Shown here piece after piece: positions 1-6,212 of a stretch of DNA of 13,604 nucleotides (its first letter is position 1; every line of letters begins with the position of its first letter). Made by a program: the position numbers and the translations under genes. The stretch is from Anaerolineae bacterium (GTDB lineage: Bacteria > Chloroflexota > Anaerolineae > Aggregatilineales > Phototrophicaceae), in the NCBI GenBank assembly GCA_028284565.1, contig JANQRM010000215.1, forward strand, positions 1-13,604, given 5' to 3'. The notes under the pieces were generated by a model that ran no database searches, had not been told where the DNA came from, and saw only the letters and a list, made by a program, of their open reading frames with translations.

Positions 1-497
1 ATATGTCCTGACTGCGTCAAGCGACGACATAAATCCACGGAAAAATATGCATTCCCACCACTGGCGTGACGCATCGGATTCGCATGTATCATCAGCGGAA
101 TATCACTATTCTGCGAAATCGCCTCGAAATAGGCATACACCGCTTCGTCGCCGTAATACCGTTCAGGATAATAAACCAACAGCGCATCCGCCCCCCATTC
201 ACCCGCCTCTTGAGCAAATCGAATCGCCTCACTCGTCGCCCCTTGCATTTGATTCGCCGCAATCACCAGCGCATCCTCCGACGCATCAATTACCGCCTGA
301 TTCAGTTGACGCACTTCCGCATCCGTCAACAGATTAAACCGACTCGTCCCCGCCGTAACCATCAACACATCTGCCCCATTATTGACAAGATATTCCACAT
401 AACGCGCTGTCGCCTCAGCATCGAATTGTTCATCCGCCCTAAATGCTGGCAAAATCGGATACACTGGTCCCTTGATTTGGTCTTTCAATATGGTCAT
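1..497 (-). CDS. DapA/NanA-type class I aldolase family protein, N-terminal part (cut by window edge)
   Basis: About 165 N-terminal residues are visible; the rest, including the expected Schiff-base lysine, lies beyond base 1. The reading starts at ATG 497-495 with a GATGGA ribosome-binding site about 6 bases upstream. The fold pattern of the dihydrodipicolinate synthase/N-acetylneuraminate lyase family is clear. An opening beta strand (GPVYPILPAF, residues 10-19) is followed by a GTSRFNLLT segment (50-58), where the family usually has GTTGE..TL. Next come AGEWGADALLV (98-108), a YYPERYY segment (109-115) and PLMIHANPMR (134-143), which matches the usual P.ILYNVP.R strand. Family members cleave or form bonds between pyruvate and an aldehyde. 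In a gap-free alignment the usual PPYY catalytic tyrosine falls on Glu112, so it is probably not a true DHDPS. The gene lies downstream of aminotransferase and cytidylyltransferase genes, which suggests sugar-acid metabolism. Family confident, substrate unknown. Confidence 0.85.
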   Translation of the reverse strand, partial: MTILKDQIKGPVYPILPAFRADEQFDAEATARYVEYLVNNGADVLMVTAGTSRFNLLTDAEVRQLNQAVIDASEDALVIAANQMQGATSEAIRFAQEAGEWGADALLVYYPERYYGDEAVYAYFEAISQNSDIPLMIHANPMRHASGGNAYFSVDLCRRLTQSGH

Positions 498-595
498 ATG
501 GTTTCCATCTCACATGGATAAAAATAATCAGAATTATGTCTTGAAAATGCGTAAAAATGTAAGGGCTGTTCGTGAACCGTCCCCAAAATGCCAAC

Positions 596-1000
596 TTAAG
601 GATAACTCGTAATCCCCAAACCAATCTTTAAGTCAGCCAATCGTCCTAAAATTTCTGGCGACAAGTTAAATCCAACTTGTTCAAACAGCGTACAATAAAT
701 CTCCAATTGGTATGCTTCACTCAATCTCAATAGTTGCTGGCGTTTGGGTTCAAGAATGCATAATAAATGTTCGAGGTGCAATGTAAATGATTCTTCTGGT
801 TTGAGCTTGGAGTCAATACGCCATTGCCCTTGCTTATAAGCGGAATACTTCGGATTATTTCGCGGATACTCACCTTTCCGATATGAGCGATCCGGTTTCA
901 AACTTAAAACTTGCGTAATCTCATCAGGTTCTAAATCTTCACTCCGAACAATAAAGCTCACAAGTGAATATGGGAAATTTGTTTCGTTATCCGCTTCCAA
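596..1000 (-). CDS. DUF4279 family protein
   Basis: This is a 134-residue soluble protein with no signal peptide or membrane segment. It follows the DUF4279 pattern throughout. An N-terminal strand reads SLVSFIVRSEDLEPDEITQV (residues 12-31), then LKPDRSYRKGE (34-44). A central QGQWRIDSK..PEESFTLHLEHLL segment leads to a helix with LEPKRQQLL, and the tail contains GFNLSPEILGRLADLKIGLGI. The function of this family is not established; I recall relatives near toxin-immunity loci, but nothing here shows that role. The start is ATG 1000-998, 72 bases after the cytidylyltransferase stop. The gene is visibly AT-richer than its sugar-metabolism neighbours and separates the cytidylyltransferase from the aldolase gene by more than usual operon spacing. 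It may be a later insertion. Family assignment is from memory of the consensus. Confidence 0.8.
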   Translation of the reverse strand: MEADNETNFPYSLVSFIVRSEDLEPDEITQVLSLKPDRSYRKGEYPRNNPKYSAYKQGQWRIDSKLKPEESFTLHLEHLLCILEPKRQQLLRLSEAYQLEIYCTLFEQVGFNLSPEILGRLADLKIGLGITSYP

Positions 1001-1072
1001 TTTTTATCCTCAGCACCTTTGAGTCCTGATGGTGAATGTCTAAGCCACCCACGACCTTTGCGTTGAATCGTT

Positions 1073-1774
1073 TTACACATACCCCCCATCAATCAAAAAC
1101 TGGGCATACTGAAAATCCCGTTCCTCATCAATATCCACCGACTTCAACGCTGACATCGCGACCCCCGCCACCGTCCCACGGAAAAAGCTCTGATTCTGCT
1201 GGAACGCCTCCCACCATGACAGATAGAATGCCCCATTCGGATGATAGGCTTTCGGCTGGTCTTGCGAGCGCGTATTCCCCGAATTCAATGCCTCAGAAAG
1301 AGTCAACTCATTCAACCCATCCTTAAACGACACCTGAAAATGTGGCGGAAAACTATACTCTGTAACACTAATCACCGTATCCACATCTTCTGTCAGCAAA
1401 TCAAACCCCGCCTGAATATCCAGCCCATCTTTGAAGGGACAGGTTGGCAACAGCAAGCCAATTACATCATACTGTCCCTTATACCCATCCTGCGCAACAA
1501 CGTGACTCACCAAGTCCACCACCTTCACCGTATCCCCCGCCAATTCAGCAGGACGCTGATGTGCCGTCACCGCCTCATAATCGTCTGCCACCGCCAGAAT
1601 CTCGTCATCATCCGACGACAACAAAATCGTGTCAAAACATCCACTCTCAATTGCTGCATCGATACTATACGCAATCAAGGGCTTCCCACCCAACAGACGA
1701 ATATTCTTACGAGGCAAACGCTTCGAGCCACCCCGCGCCGGAATCAACCCCAACGCCCGCTTTAGTTTGGTCAT
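1073..1774 (-). CDS. CMP-sugar synthetase (acylneuraminate cytidylyltransferase family)
   Basis: This 233-residue enzyme has the full length of the family. It is expected to transfer CMP from CTP to a sialic-acid-like or other 2-keto-sugar acid, giving the activated donor for surface glycan assembly in the cytoplasm. The nucleotide-binding signature IPARGGSKRLPRKNI is at residues 11-25, followed by GGKPLIAYSIDAA. Next are LLSSDDDEILAVA, LLLPTCPFKDGLDI (family consensus LLQPTSPLR), the sugar-binding YHPNGAFYL segment and the closing VDIDEERDFQYAQ metal-site motif. The start is ATG 1774-1772, with AAGGTG four bases upstream. It lies 113 bases downstream of the CBS-aminotransferase and is probably transcribed with it. 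The exact sugar (neuraminate, legionaminate, pseudaminate or another) cannot be read from the sequence, so I give no neuA symbol. Family confident, substrate open. Confidence 0.9.
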   Translation of the reverse strand: MTKLKRALGLIPARGGSKRLPRKNIRLLGGKPLIAYSIDAAIESGCFDTILLSSDDDEILAVADDYEAVTAHQRPAELAGDTVKVVDLVSHVVAQDGYKGQYDVIGLLLPTCPFKDGLDIQAGFDLLTEDVDTVISVTEYSFPPHFQVSFKDGLNELTLSEALNSGNTRSQDQPKAYHPNGAFYLSWWEAFQQNQSFFRGTVAGVAMSALKSVDIDEERDFQYAQFLIDGGYV

Positions 1775-1887
1775 CTAACACCTTATCTGCTTAAAGCCAG
1801 TAGTCTCAACTTTCTGCCTATCAACACGTCCCCAATTTATACCCACTCATTACTCGAGACTCATAACTTAACACTCAGTCCTCAGTC

Positions 1888-3354
1888 CTACCCATACTGC
1901 TGAAAAACCTGCTCATTCTGCACAATATCTCGTATCGCATGACAAATGCGGTCCACATCATCTAGTCGGATATTATTCGCCGTCGGCAAACTCAAGCCCT
2001 GTGATGCCAAACGTTCTGAGATAGGGTACTCGTCAACCGTTTTGGCAGATTGATAGGCTGGCTGTTGATGCAAAGGATAAAACACCGGACGAGTCTCAAT
2101 GCCCCGCTCGGCTAATTTCTCCGCCAACGTATCGCGGTCAATCCCCGTCACGGTCTCATCCACCAGCACACTATACAACCAGAACACATTCCTAGCCCAA
2201 TCATGATTCGGTGGCAACACCAAACCATTCACCTCGCTCAAATAGTCATGATACCGCTCCACCACTTGCTCCCGATACGCCAGAAACTCATCCAGTCGTT
2301 CCAACTGTGCCAACCCAATTGCCGCCTGAATATTCGTCAGCCGATAATTATAGCCCGCGTACTCATGCCAATAGCGGTTCGTCGGACGCATCCCATGTGC
2401 ACGCATCACCGCCATCTTGTCATACAACGGAGCATCATTCGTGACGACCATCCCACCTTCGCCTGTCGTGATGATTTTATTTGCAAAGAAACTGAACGCC
2501 CCCGCGTCGCCAATCGTCCCCACATACTGCCCACGATACTGCGCACCCAATGCCTCCGCAGCATCTTCCAATACCAACAGGTTATGCCGATTCGCAATCT
2601 CCAGCACTGGGGTCATCTCCGTGGGATGTCCATACAAATGCACCGGAATAATCGCTTTCGTCTTGGGAGTAATAGAGGATTCCAACTGCTCAGGGTCAAG
2701 ATTCCATGTCTCAGGGTCCACATCCACCAGCACCGGAGTAGCACCACAATGCACCACCACATTCGCCGACGCACCAAATGTCAAATTCGGGACAATCACT
2801 TCATCCCCCACACCAATGCCCATCGCCACCAATGCCAGATGCAACGCTGTTGTCCCATTCGATGTCGTCAGTGCATACTTCACGCCTAAGTATTCAGCAA
2901 AGGCTTCTTCAAAGCGCGTGACATAACTCCCCTTCGACGAAATCCAGCCCGTCGCAATGCAATCCGTGACATACTTAATCTCATTCCCACCGAGAGAAGG
3001 CTCCATCACAGGCACACGCCACAAATCCGCCCACGACAACAAATCCACCGGACGACCTTCCGCATTCAAAATCGGCAGATGTCGAATCCGTTCACTCAGC
3101 AAAGCCACATTCGCTTCCCGGCTGAAATCCACATGCCCAGCCGTGAAGTCCGTCGTCATATAACTGTGCGCAAGTTCTTCTAAAGATGCCCCCTGCAACA
3201 ACGCCCGACGCACATCCCCATCCGTGAACAACCCCTTCAGGATGTTGTCGCCATCCACCATCAACACCACCCCACCGACTCCCGCATTCAGCCGTTCCAG
3301 CACCTCATGTAAGGTCACATCTAGGGATAAACAATTTCGTGTTACATCTGTCAT
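1888..3354 (-). CDS. CBS-domain pair fused to DegT/DnrJ/EryC1 sugar aminotransferase
   Basis: This 488-residue protein has two parts. Residues about 8-112 are a CBS-domain pair, with GLFTDGDVRRAL (41-52) and a second half ending HLPILNAEGRPVDLLSWADL. CBS pairs usually bind adenosyl ligands and regulate the attached enzyme. Residues about 114-488 are a PLP-dependent sugar aminotransferase most like perosamine synthases. It opens with MEPSLGGNEIKYV (117-129) and GWISSKGSYV, then TSNGTTALHLAL (164-175) and VLEDAAEALGA with Asp264 for the pyridine nitrogen. The PLP lysine is probably Lys293 in FFANKIITTGEGG, followed by NYRLTNIQAAIG and GIETRPVFYPLHQQPAY. A stand-alone aminotransferase is usually about 370-400 residues, so the extra N-terminus is a real fusion. 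In legionaminate loci a CBS pair is known on the nucleotidyltransferase instead. The product is probably an amino-sugar nucleotide used with the cytidylyltransferase downstream. The start is ATG 3354, with only a weak ribosome-binding site. Confidence 0.9.
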   Translation of the reverse strand: MTDVTRNCLSLDVTLHEVLERLNAGVGGVVLMVDGDNILKGLFTDGDVRRALLQGASLEELAHSYMTTDFTAGHVDFSREANVALLSERIRHLPILNAEGRPVDLLSWADLWRVPVMEPSLGGNEIKYVTDCIATGWISSKGSYVTRFEEAFAEYLGVKYALTTSNGTTALHLALVAMGIGVGDEVIVPNLTFGASANVVVHCGATPVLVDVDPETWNLDPEQLESSITPKTKAIIPVHLYGHPTEMTPVLEIANRHNLLVLEDAAEALGAQYRGQYVGTIGDAGAFSFFANKIITTGEGGMVVTNDAPLYDKMAVMRAHGMRPTNRYWHEYAGYNYRLTNIQAAIGLAQLERLDEFLAYREQVVERYHDYLSEVNGLVLPPNHDWARNVFWLYSVLVDETVTGIDRDTLAEKLAERGIETRPVFYPLHQQPAYQSAKTVDEYPISERLASQGLSLPTANNIRLDDVDRICHAIRDIVQNEQVFQQYG

Positions 3355-3463
3355 CTATTTTTATCCATTATCCAACTGGTTAGTCCCAAACCACACCCGA
3401 TACACATTTTCAACAGTCAATCTATTTTGGTATATTCTATCGTCAACCATTCACAATCACAGG

Positions 3464-3937
3464 CTAATCCTTGCCCAGAATGCGATGGAATAATTGTAAA
3501 ACCAATTGTTTCATCGTATCCACATTTTGGTCATCGTAAGCAACAACGTGTGCTTCATCCACATGATGCTTAAGTATGGAACGCTGGATTATTCCAGAGT
3601 TTCCATAAGCAGGGATACCAATAACAAATTGAGGCACAGGATCAAACTGTCGTAGCAAATCCACTTGTTCGGCAACAAATGCTTCATGGTCATATTCAGC
3701 GAGGATAACCACCCCCTCAAAACCTTCGACAAATAGTTCTGTCATAAGGTCAGCTGACTTTACACCACGATTGCCAAATAACTTAAGCATAGGTGCATCA
3801 GCAAGTTTCATTTCGCCCAAGCACATCCTGTCATTCATTTCGATTAGTGATTCATGACTTAATGAGGCAACAAAATGAGTAACCCCCTCAAACGATTCGC
3901 CCAGTATCAACAATTTTAGATATTGTGGTAAAGACAT
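3464..3937 (-). CDS. degenerate small Ras/MglA-like GTPase (probable pseudo-GTPase)
   Basis: This 157-residue cytoplasmic protein keeps the outline of bacterial small GTPases of the MglA/SRPRB-like group. It has an N-terminal strand YLKLLILG, then MKLADAPMLKLFGNRG (residues 43-58) where the family has ...LYLFGTPGQ. This is followed by ELFVEGFEGVVILAEYD (67-83), PQFVIGIPAYGNS (102-114) and a C-terminal VDTMKQLVLQLFHRIL. The nucleotide-binding motifs are altered. The P-loop reads GESFEGVT (13-20) with valine instead of lysine. The G3 motif lacks the glutamine, and the NKxD specificity motif is absent (IPAYGNS). The switch I region between P-loop and G3 is also shorter than usual. It probably does not hydrolyse GTP and may act as a scaffold or binding partner. 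The start is ATG 3937 with GAGG/GGGGAAG upstream. Homology is inferred from pattern only. Confidence 0.6.
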   Translation of the reverse strand: MSLPQYLKLLILGESFEGVTHFVASLSHESLIEMNDRMCLGEMKLADAPMLKLFGNRGVKSADLMTELFVEGFEGVVILAEYDHEAFVAEQVDLLRQFDPVPQFVIGIPAYGNSGIIQRSILKHHVDEAHVVAYDDQNVDTMKQLVLQLFHRILGKD

Positions 3938-3953
3938 AGCCTCAACTTCCCCT

Positions 3954-3975
3954 ATTATACTGACTGACGATTATA
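3954..3975 (-). promoter_or_regulatory. candidate promoter -10 boxes upstream of the pseudo-GTPase gene
   Basis: Read on the minus strand, two perfect TATAAT hexamers occur at 3975-3970 and 3959-3954, spaced 16 bases apart start to start. They lie 17-38 bases upstream of the ATG at 3937. No good -35 box is found at 16-18 bases from either one, so only the -10 elements are supported. The presence of two suggests alternative start sites or chance in AT-rich sequence. Confidence 0.35.
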
Positions 3976-4107
3976 CACGCCTTCAATCGGGTTCATCAGC
4001 TGTTTATAAGAACGGAAGTCACTTGATAACCAACTTAACCTAAGTTCCATTTAAGAGATATGGAGCGAAAATAAGCAGAAAATTATGGAAGAAATCAAAC
4101 CGTGTAG

Positions 4108-4129
4108 TGGCAGACCCATGTGTCTGCCA
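4108..4129. repeat. perfect 8-bp hairpin (TGGCAGAC/GTCTGCCA)
   Basis: The arms TGGCAGAC (4108-4115) and GTCTGCCA (4122-4129) are exactly complementary around a 6-base CCATGT loop. TAAAATTTG follows on the plus strand. No plus-strand gene precedes it, so a terminator role is unlikely. It resembles small dispersed palindromic repeats of the GGCAGAC...GTCTGCC type, but only one copy is in this window, so repeat status is an inference. Confidence 0.5.
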
Positions 4130-4293
4130 TAAAATTTGTTAGTATTTTCGGCTCATCCAAAATTGGGATTAATTGAGAAATCTATATCCTTAAAATTGTG
4201 CTTCAGCACATGACAATACACTAACAGGTAACTTCGAGCCACTTGCAACAGATTTAGGAATTGCCGACCAGCATGGGCTTTTTTTAGAAGACT

Positions 4294-4327
4294 CCCTCCC
4301 TACGAAGTGGGGAGGGCTGGGGTGGGG
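4294..4327 (+). other. hairpin coupled to a four-run G-quadruplex motif
   Basis: CCCTCCC (4294-4300) is exactly complementary to GGGAGGG (4310-4316) around a 9-base loop. The G-rich arm continues so that four G runs follow each other: GGGG (4309-4312), A, GGG (4314-4316), CT, GGGG (4319-4322), T, GGGG (4324-4327). This fits the strict G-quadruplex pattern with loops of 1, 2 and 1 bases. The two structures share 4310-4316 and therefore compete. Similar G-rich and C-rich intergenic elements recur in several bacterial genomes as dispersed repeats, in my recollection. Only one copy is in this window. Confidence 0.6.
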
Positions 4328-4500
4328 ATTTAGTACGAAAACGGTTAGAAAATTCTCATCCCATCGACTTTTGTGATACTATTGATACAGAACATATGTT
4401 CGAAGCATCTTAACAACTTAACCACCACACAGCTACAACTGTTCTGAACTAACATCTTCCAAACCAACTTCTAACTGTAATTTGAGGATATGGCGGGAAA

Positions 4501-4665
4501 CGGCGAGAATGCCCTTGCCAACCACCGAAAACATATATCGAACCGGCGGCGGTAAAAACGAAAGCAAATCAAATGGAAACCAGATTCAAACTTTATCCGT
4601 CGCCACGACGGGAACGCGCCTGTCAACCGTCGAAAATAGTTATCTTCCGCGCAACGGTAAAATCG
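4501..4665. repeat. two diverged direct copies, 105-bp period
   Basis: Bases 4501-4560 and 4606-4665 align without gaps at about 41 of 60 positions, including shared cores CAACC..CGAAAA and CGGTAAAA.CG. The offset is 105 bases, a multiple of three. The plus-strand open frame crossing both would therefore contain two 35-residue units sharing about ten residues, such as L.T.EN.Y....GK. No further copy is evident at +105 or -105. The repeat may be a decayed coding repeat or a structured non-coding element. Confidence 0.45.
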
Positions 4666-4696
4666 ACACCAACATTAGACAAACCAAATCCTAACC

Positions 4697-4736
4697 AGCA
4701 ATCCAGAAAGCTGATATGCTGAGACGCTGAATTGCT
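4697..4736. other. imperfect stem-loop downstream of the exporter operon
   Basis: AGCAATCCAG (4697-4706) and CTGAATTGCT (4727-4736) pair at 9 of 10 positions. An inner AGC/GCT pairing (4710-4712 with 4719-4721) lies inside the loop. It starts 25 bases below the stop of the last exporter-operon gene at 4761. No T tract follows it in the minus direction, so it is a poor intrinsic terminator. It could protect the mRNA 3' end or belong to the repeat region. Confidence 0.3.
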
Positions 4737-4760
4737 AACAGCTCTATTCTGAAATCTAAA

Positions 4761-5378
4761 TCAAGGCTGATAATTATCAATCATCTCACCCAAGATGTCC
4801 CGTTCCAGATAAGGCATCAGCAGGTTATAGGCTTGCATCGGAATCTCAGAGTCAATGGTATAGTCTTTCCCATCCATGCGCGCACCCCACGGCGTATGCC
4901 ACTCCCCTTGCGACGAGGTATAGATTTGTATTTCTCCCCTAGTTGTTTGGAAGGTAAAGCTGATGAAAGGATAATCATCCGTCCATTCAATGCGAGGTTC
5001 ATACCTGCCTTCAACTAAGGGGGCTGTCTCTAGCAGAGTGATGAATTCGCCAACAACATCACTGGGGATAGTAATCGTTGCAGTTTCCATGACCTCACCC
5101 TGAGCAAGGCTAAACGTCACATCGCCTGCCCAACCCTCATCATTCTTGCCTAAGATATAACTTGCTTCTGACGGATTCCATCGCACTAAGCCCGACCAAA
5201 AATCTTGGATTTGCACCACCGTCACATCCGATAAACTAAGTGTCATCGGGAACAAGCGTGGGAACAATACGATAGCCATACCGATAGCAATGCCCAAAGC
5301 TAACATGCTAAAGAATGCTAATCGTCTGTTGGATGATGCGTCGTTCTTCCGTTTGTTCTTTGGCTTCTCAGGAACCAT
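4761..5378 (-). CDS. membrane-anchored protein of unknown function, last gene of the exporter operon
   Basis: I do not recognise this 205-residue protein. A lysine- and arginine-rich cytoplasmic tail (residues 1-19, MVPEKPKNKRK...) precedes one hydrophobic helix at about 20-44 (LAFFSMLALGIAIGMAIVLF). About 160 residues probably lie outside the membrane. This part is rich in strands, tryptophan and acidic residues (for example DEGWAGDVTF, RIEWTDDYPFISFTFQTTRG, HTPWGARMDG) and ends in a helix MQAYNLLMPYLERDI. It has no cysteines, so it is not a lipoprotein. The start is ATG 5378 with GGAG six bases upstream. It lies 68 bases below the second permease stop and is probably cotranscribed. It may be an extracytoplasmic accessory or sensor of the exporter, by context only. 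Confidence 0.75.
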   Translation of the reverse strand: MVPEKPKNKRKNDASSNRRLAFFSMLALGIAIGMAIVLFPRLFPMTLSLSDVTVVQIQDFWSGLVRWNPSEASYILGKNDEGWAGDVTFSLAQGEVMETATITIPSDVVGEFITLLETAPLVEGRYEPRIEWTDDYPFISFTFQTTRGEIQIYTSSQGEWHTPWGARMDGKDYTIDSEIPMQAYNLLMPYLERDILGEMIDNYQP

Positions 5379-5446
5379 CTCATACTCCGTTATCGTTATC
5401 CGACATCAATCATACAACGTCATTGAAGCCAAGATGGTTCCATCGC

Positions 5447-6208
5447 TTATTGATACGCCACCCGCTGAAAACGCAAAATCAACCAGCGTATCATCCCCAA
5501 TTGCAGGACAATCCCAATCACCAGCGCAATCCACCACAAGGCATTCCCATCCAACGCCAGCCAATACGATTTCACCACCCAATATGGTGGAAACAAGCCA
5601 AACAACCATTGAATCGGTTCAGGCACAAACCAGCCAATCAGGATTATCAAACCCGACACGCCCACAAACTTCGTCATAGCAAAGCCCTGCACCTTATTCT
5701 CTGCAAAGCTCGCAAAGAAAAGCATCGAAATTGGTGCGGTTAAGGATGCCCCAGCCGCAATTGGAACCAATTGCCAGATAGGAACCAGTGCTTGATTGAT
5801 AATCAGCATCGAGACCAACACACCCACAAAGCCAATCACTGTCGCCACGATAATGCGATACATCACATACTGCCCAATCGACACCGGTGTCACCAGCATC
5901 GCTTTAATCGTGTTATCGTCCTTCTCATCCAACAGCATGAAACCAAAGATGACCCCAATCAGTACCGCACCCACATAAATGGACAAGTACGCCACCAACA
6001 TCGGGAACACTTCATTTAAAGGGAAGTCAAACGCCTCTGTCGGCAACACTCCGTTTTCAGTTAGATAAGTATCCAGCCACGGCAAACCAAAGCGAAGGAT
6101 GAACGCCACAACAAAAATATATGCCAGCATCATCAGCATGAAGCTATCACGCCCGATAATCTTCACATCGTTCTTGGCAATCTTCTGAACCAGCTGTGTC
6201 ATTTGCAT
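5447..6208 (-). CDS. ABC-2 type exporter permease (second)
   Basis: This 253-residue integral membrane protein is one half of the transmembrane channel of an ABC exporter. About six hydrophobic helices are visible. They include FMLMMLAYIFVVAFILRFGL near residue 23, AYLSIYVGAVLIGVIFGFML near 73, VATVIGFVGVLVSMLII near 121, LVPIAAGASLTAPISMLFFA, FVGVSGLIILIGWFVP and ALWWIALVIGIVLQLGMI. The cytoplasmic segment LLDEKDDNTIKAMLVTPVS (about 92-110) is the typical coupling region of ABC-2 permeases, where the consensus reads E(R/K)E.GT...L...P. The ATG at 6208 follows the first permease stop by four bases, with GGTGGGG upstream, so the pair is translationally close. The substrate is unknown; similar pairs are annotated as drug exporters. 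Confidence 0.9.
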   Translation of the reverse strand: MQMTQLVQKIAKNDVKIIGRDSFMLMMLAYIFVVAFILRFGLPWLDTYLTENGVLPTEAFDFPLNEVFPMLVAYLSIYVGAVLIGVIFGFMLLDEKDDNTIKAMLVTPVSIGQYVMYRIIVATVIGFVGVLVSMLIINQALVPIWQLVPIAAGASLTAPISMLFFASFAENKVQGFAMTKFVGVSGLIILIGWFVPEPIQWLFGLFPPYWVVKSYWLALDGNALWWIALVIGIVLQLGMIRWLILRFQRVAYQ

Positions 6209-6212
6209 AATG

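Larger units (their letters stand above)
3938..4760. other. 823-bp gene-free region with hairpins, G-quadruplex motif and diverged repeats
   Basis: No convincing coding region is seen on either strand. The longest open frame is a 70-codon plus-strand stretch from TTG 4482. It lacks a ribosome-binding site and matches nothing I recognise. The stretch contains a perfect 6-bp inverted repeat with a 3-base loop at 4032-4046 (AACTTA/TAAGTT), a perfect 8-bp hairpin, a G-rich element, a diverged direct repeat and a stem-loop. The last four are listed separately. The region separates the exporter operon from the downstream pseudo-GTPase and sugar genes. Confidence 0.7.

Noticed and set aside
66..521. 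151-codon plus-strand open frame antisense to the aldolase gene
   Set aside because: It reads through the opposite strand of a clear DapA-family gene, is extremely rich in Arg, His and Ile, and has no family pattern or ribosome-binding site.
439..624. 61-codon minus-strand frame between DUF4279 and the aldolase gene
   Set aside because: It overlaps the aldolase start in another frame and the end of the DUF4279 gene, and its sequence has no family features.
2203..2889. 228-codon plus-strand open frame opposite the aminotransferase
   Set aside because: It is antisense to conserved PLP-enzyme sequence and its composition (Arg, His, Gln) is a shadow signature.
4276..4285. T-rich run at 4279-4285 as an intrinsic terminator
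   Set aside because: No complementary stem of useful length precedes it on the plus strand, and no plus-strand gene lies upstream.
4482..4694. 70-codon plus-strand frame in the intergenic region as a gene
   Set aside because: TTG start without a ribosome-binding site, no recognisable domain and no cotranscribed neighbour on that strand. Its two-unit periodicity is kept as a repeat observation instead.
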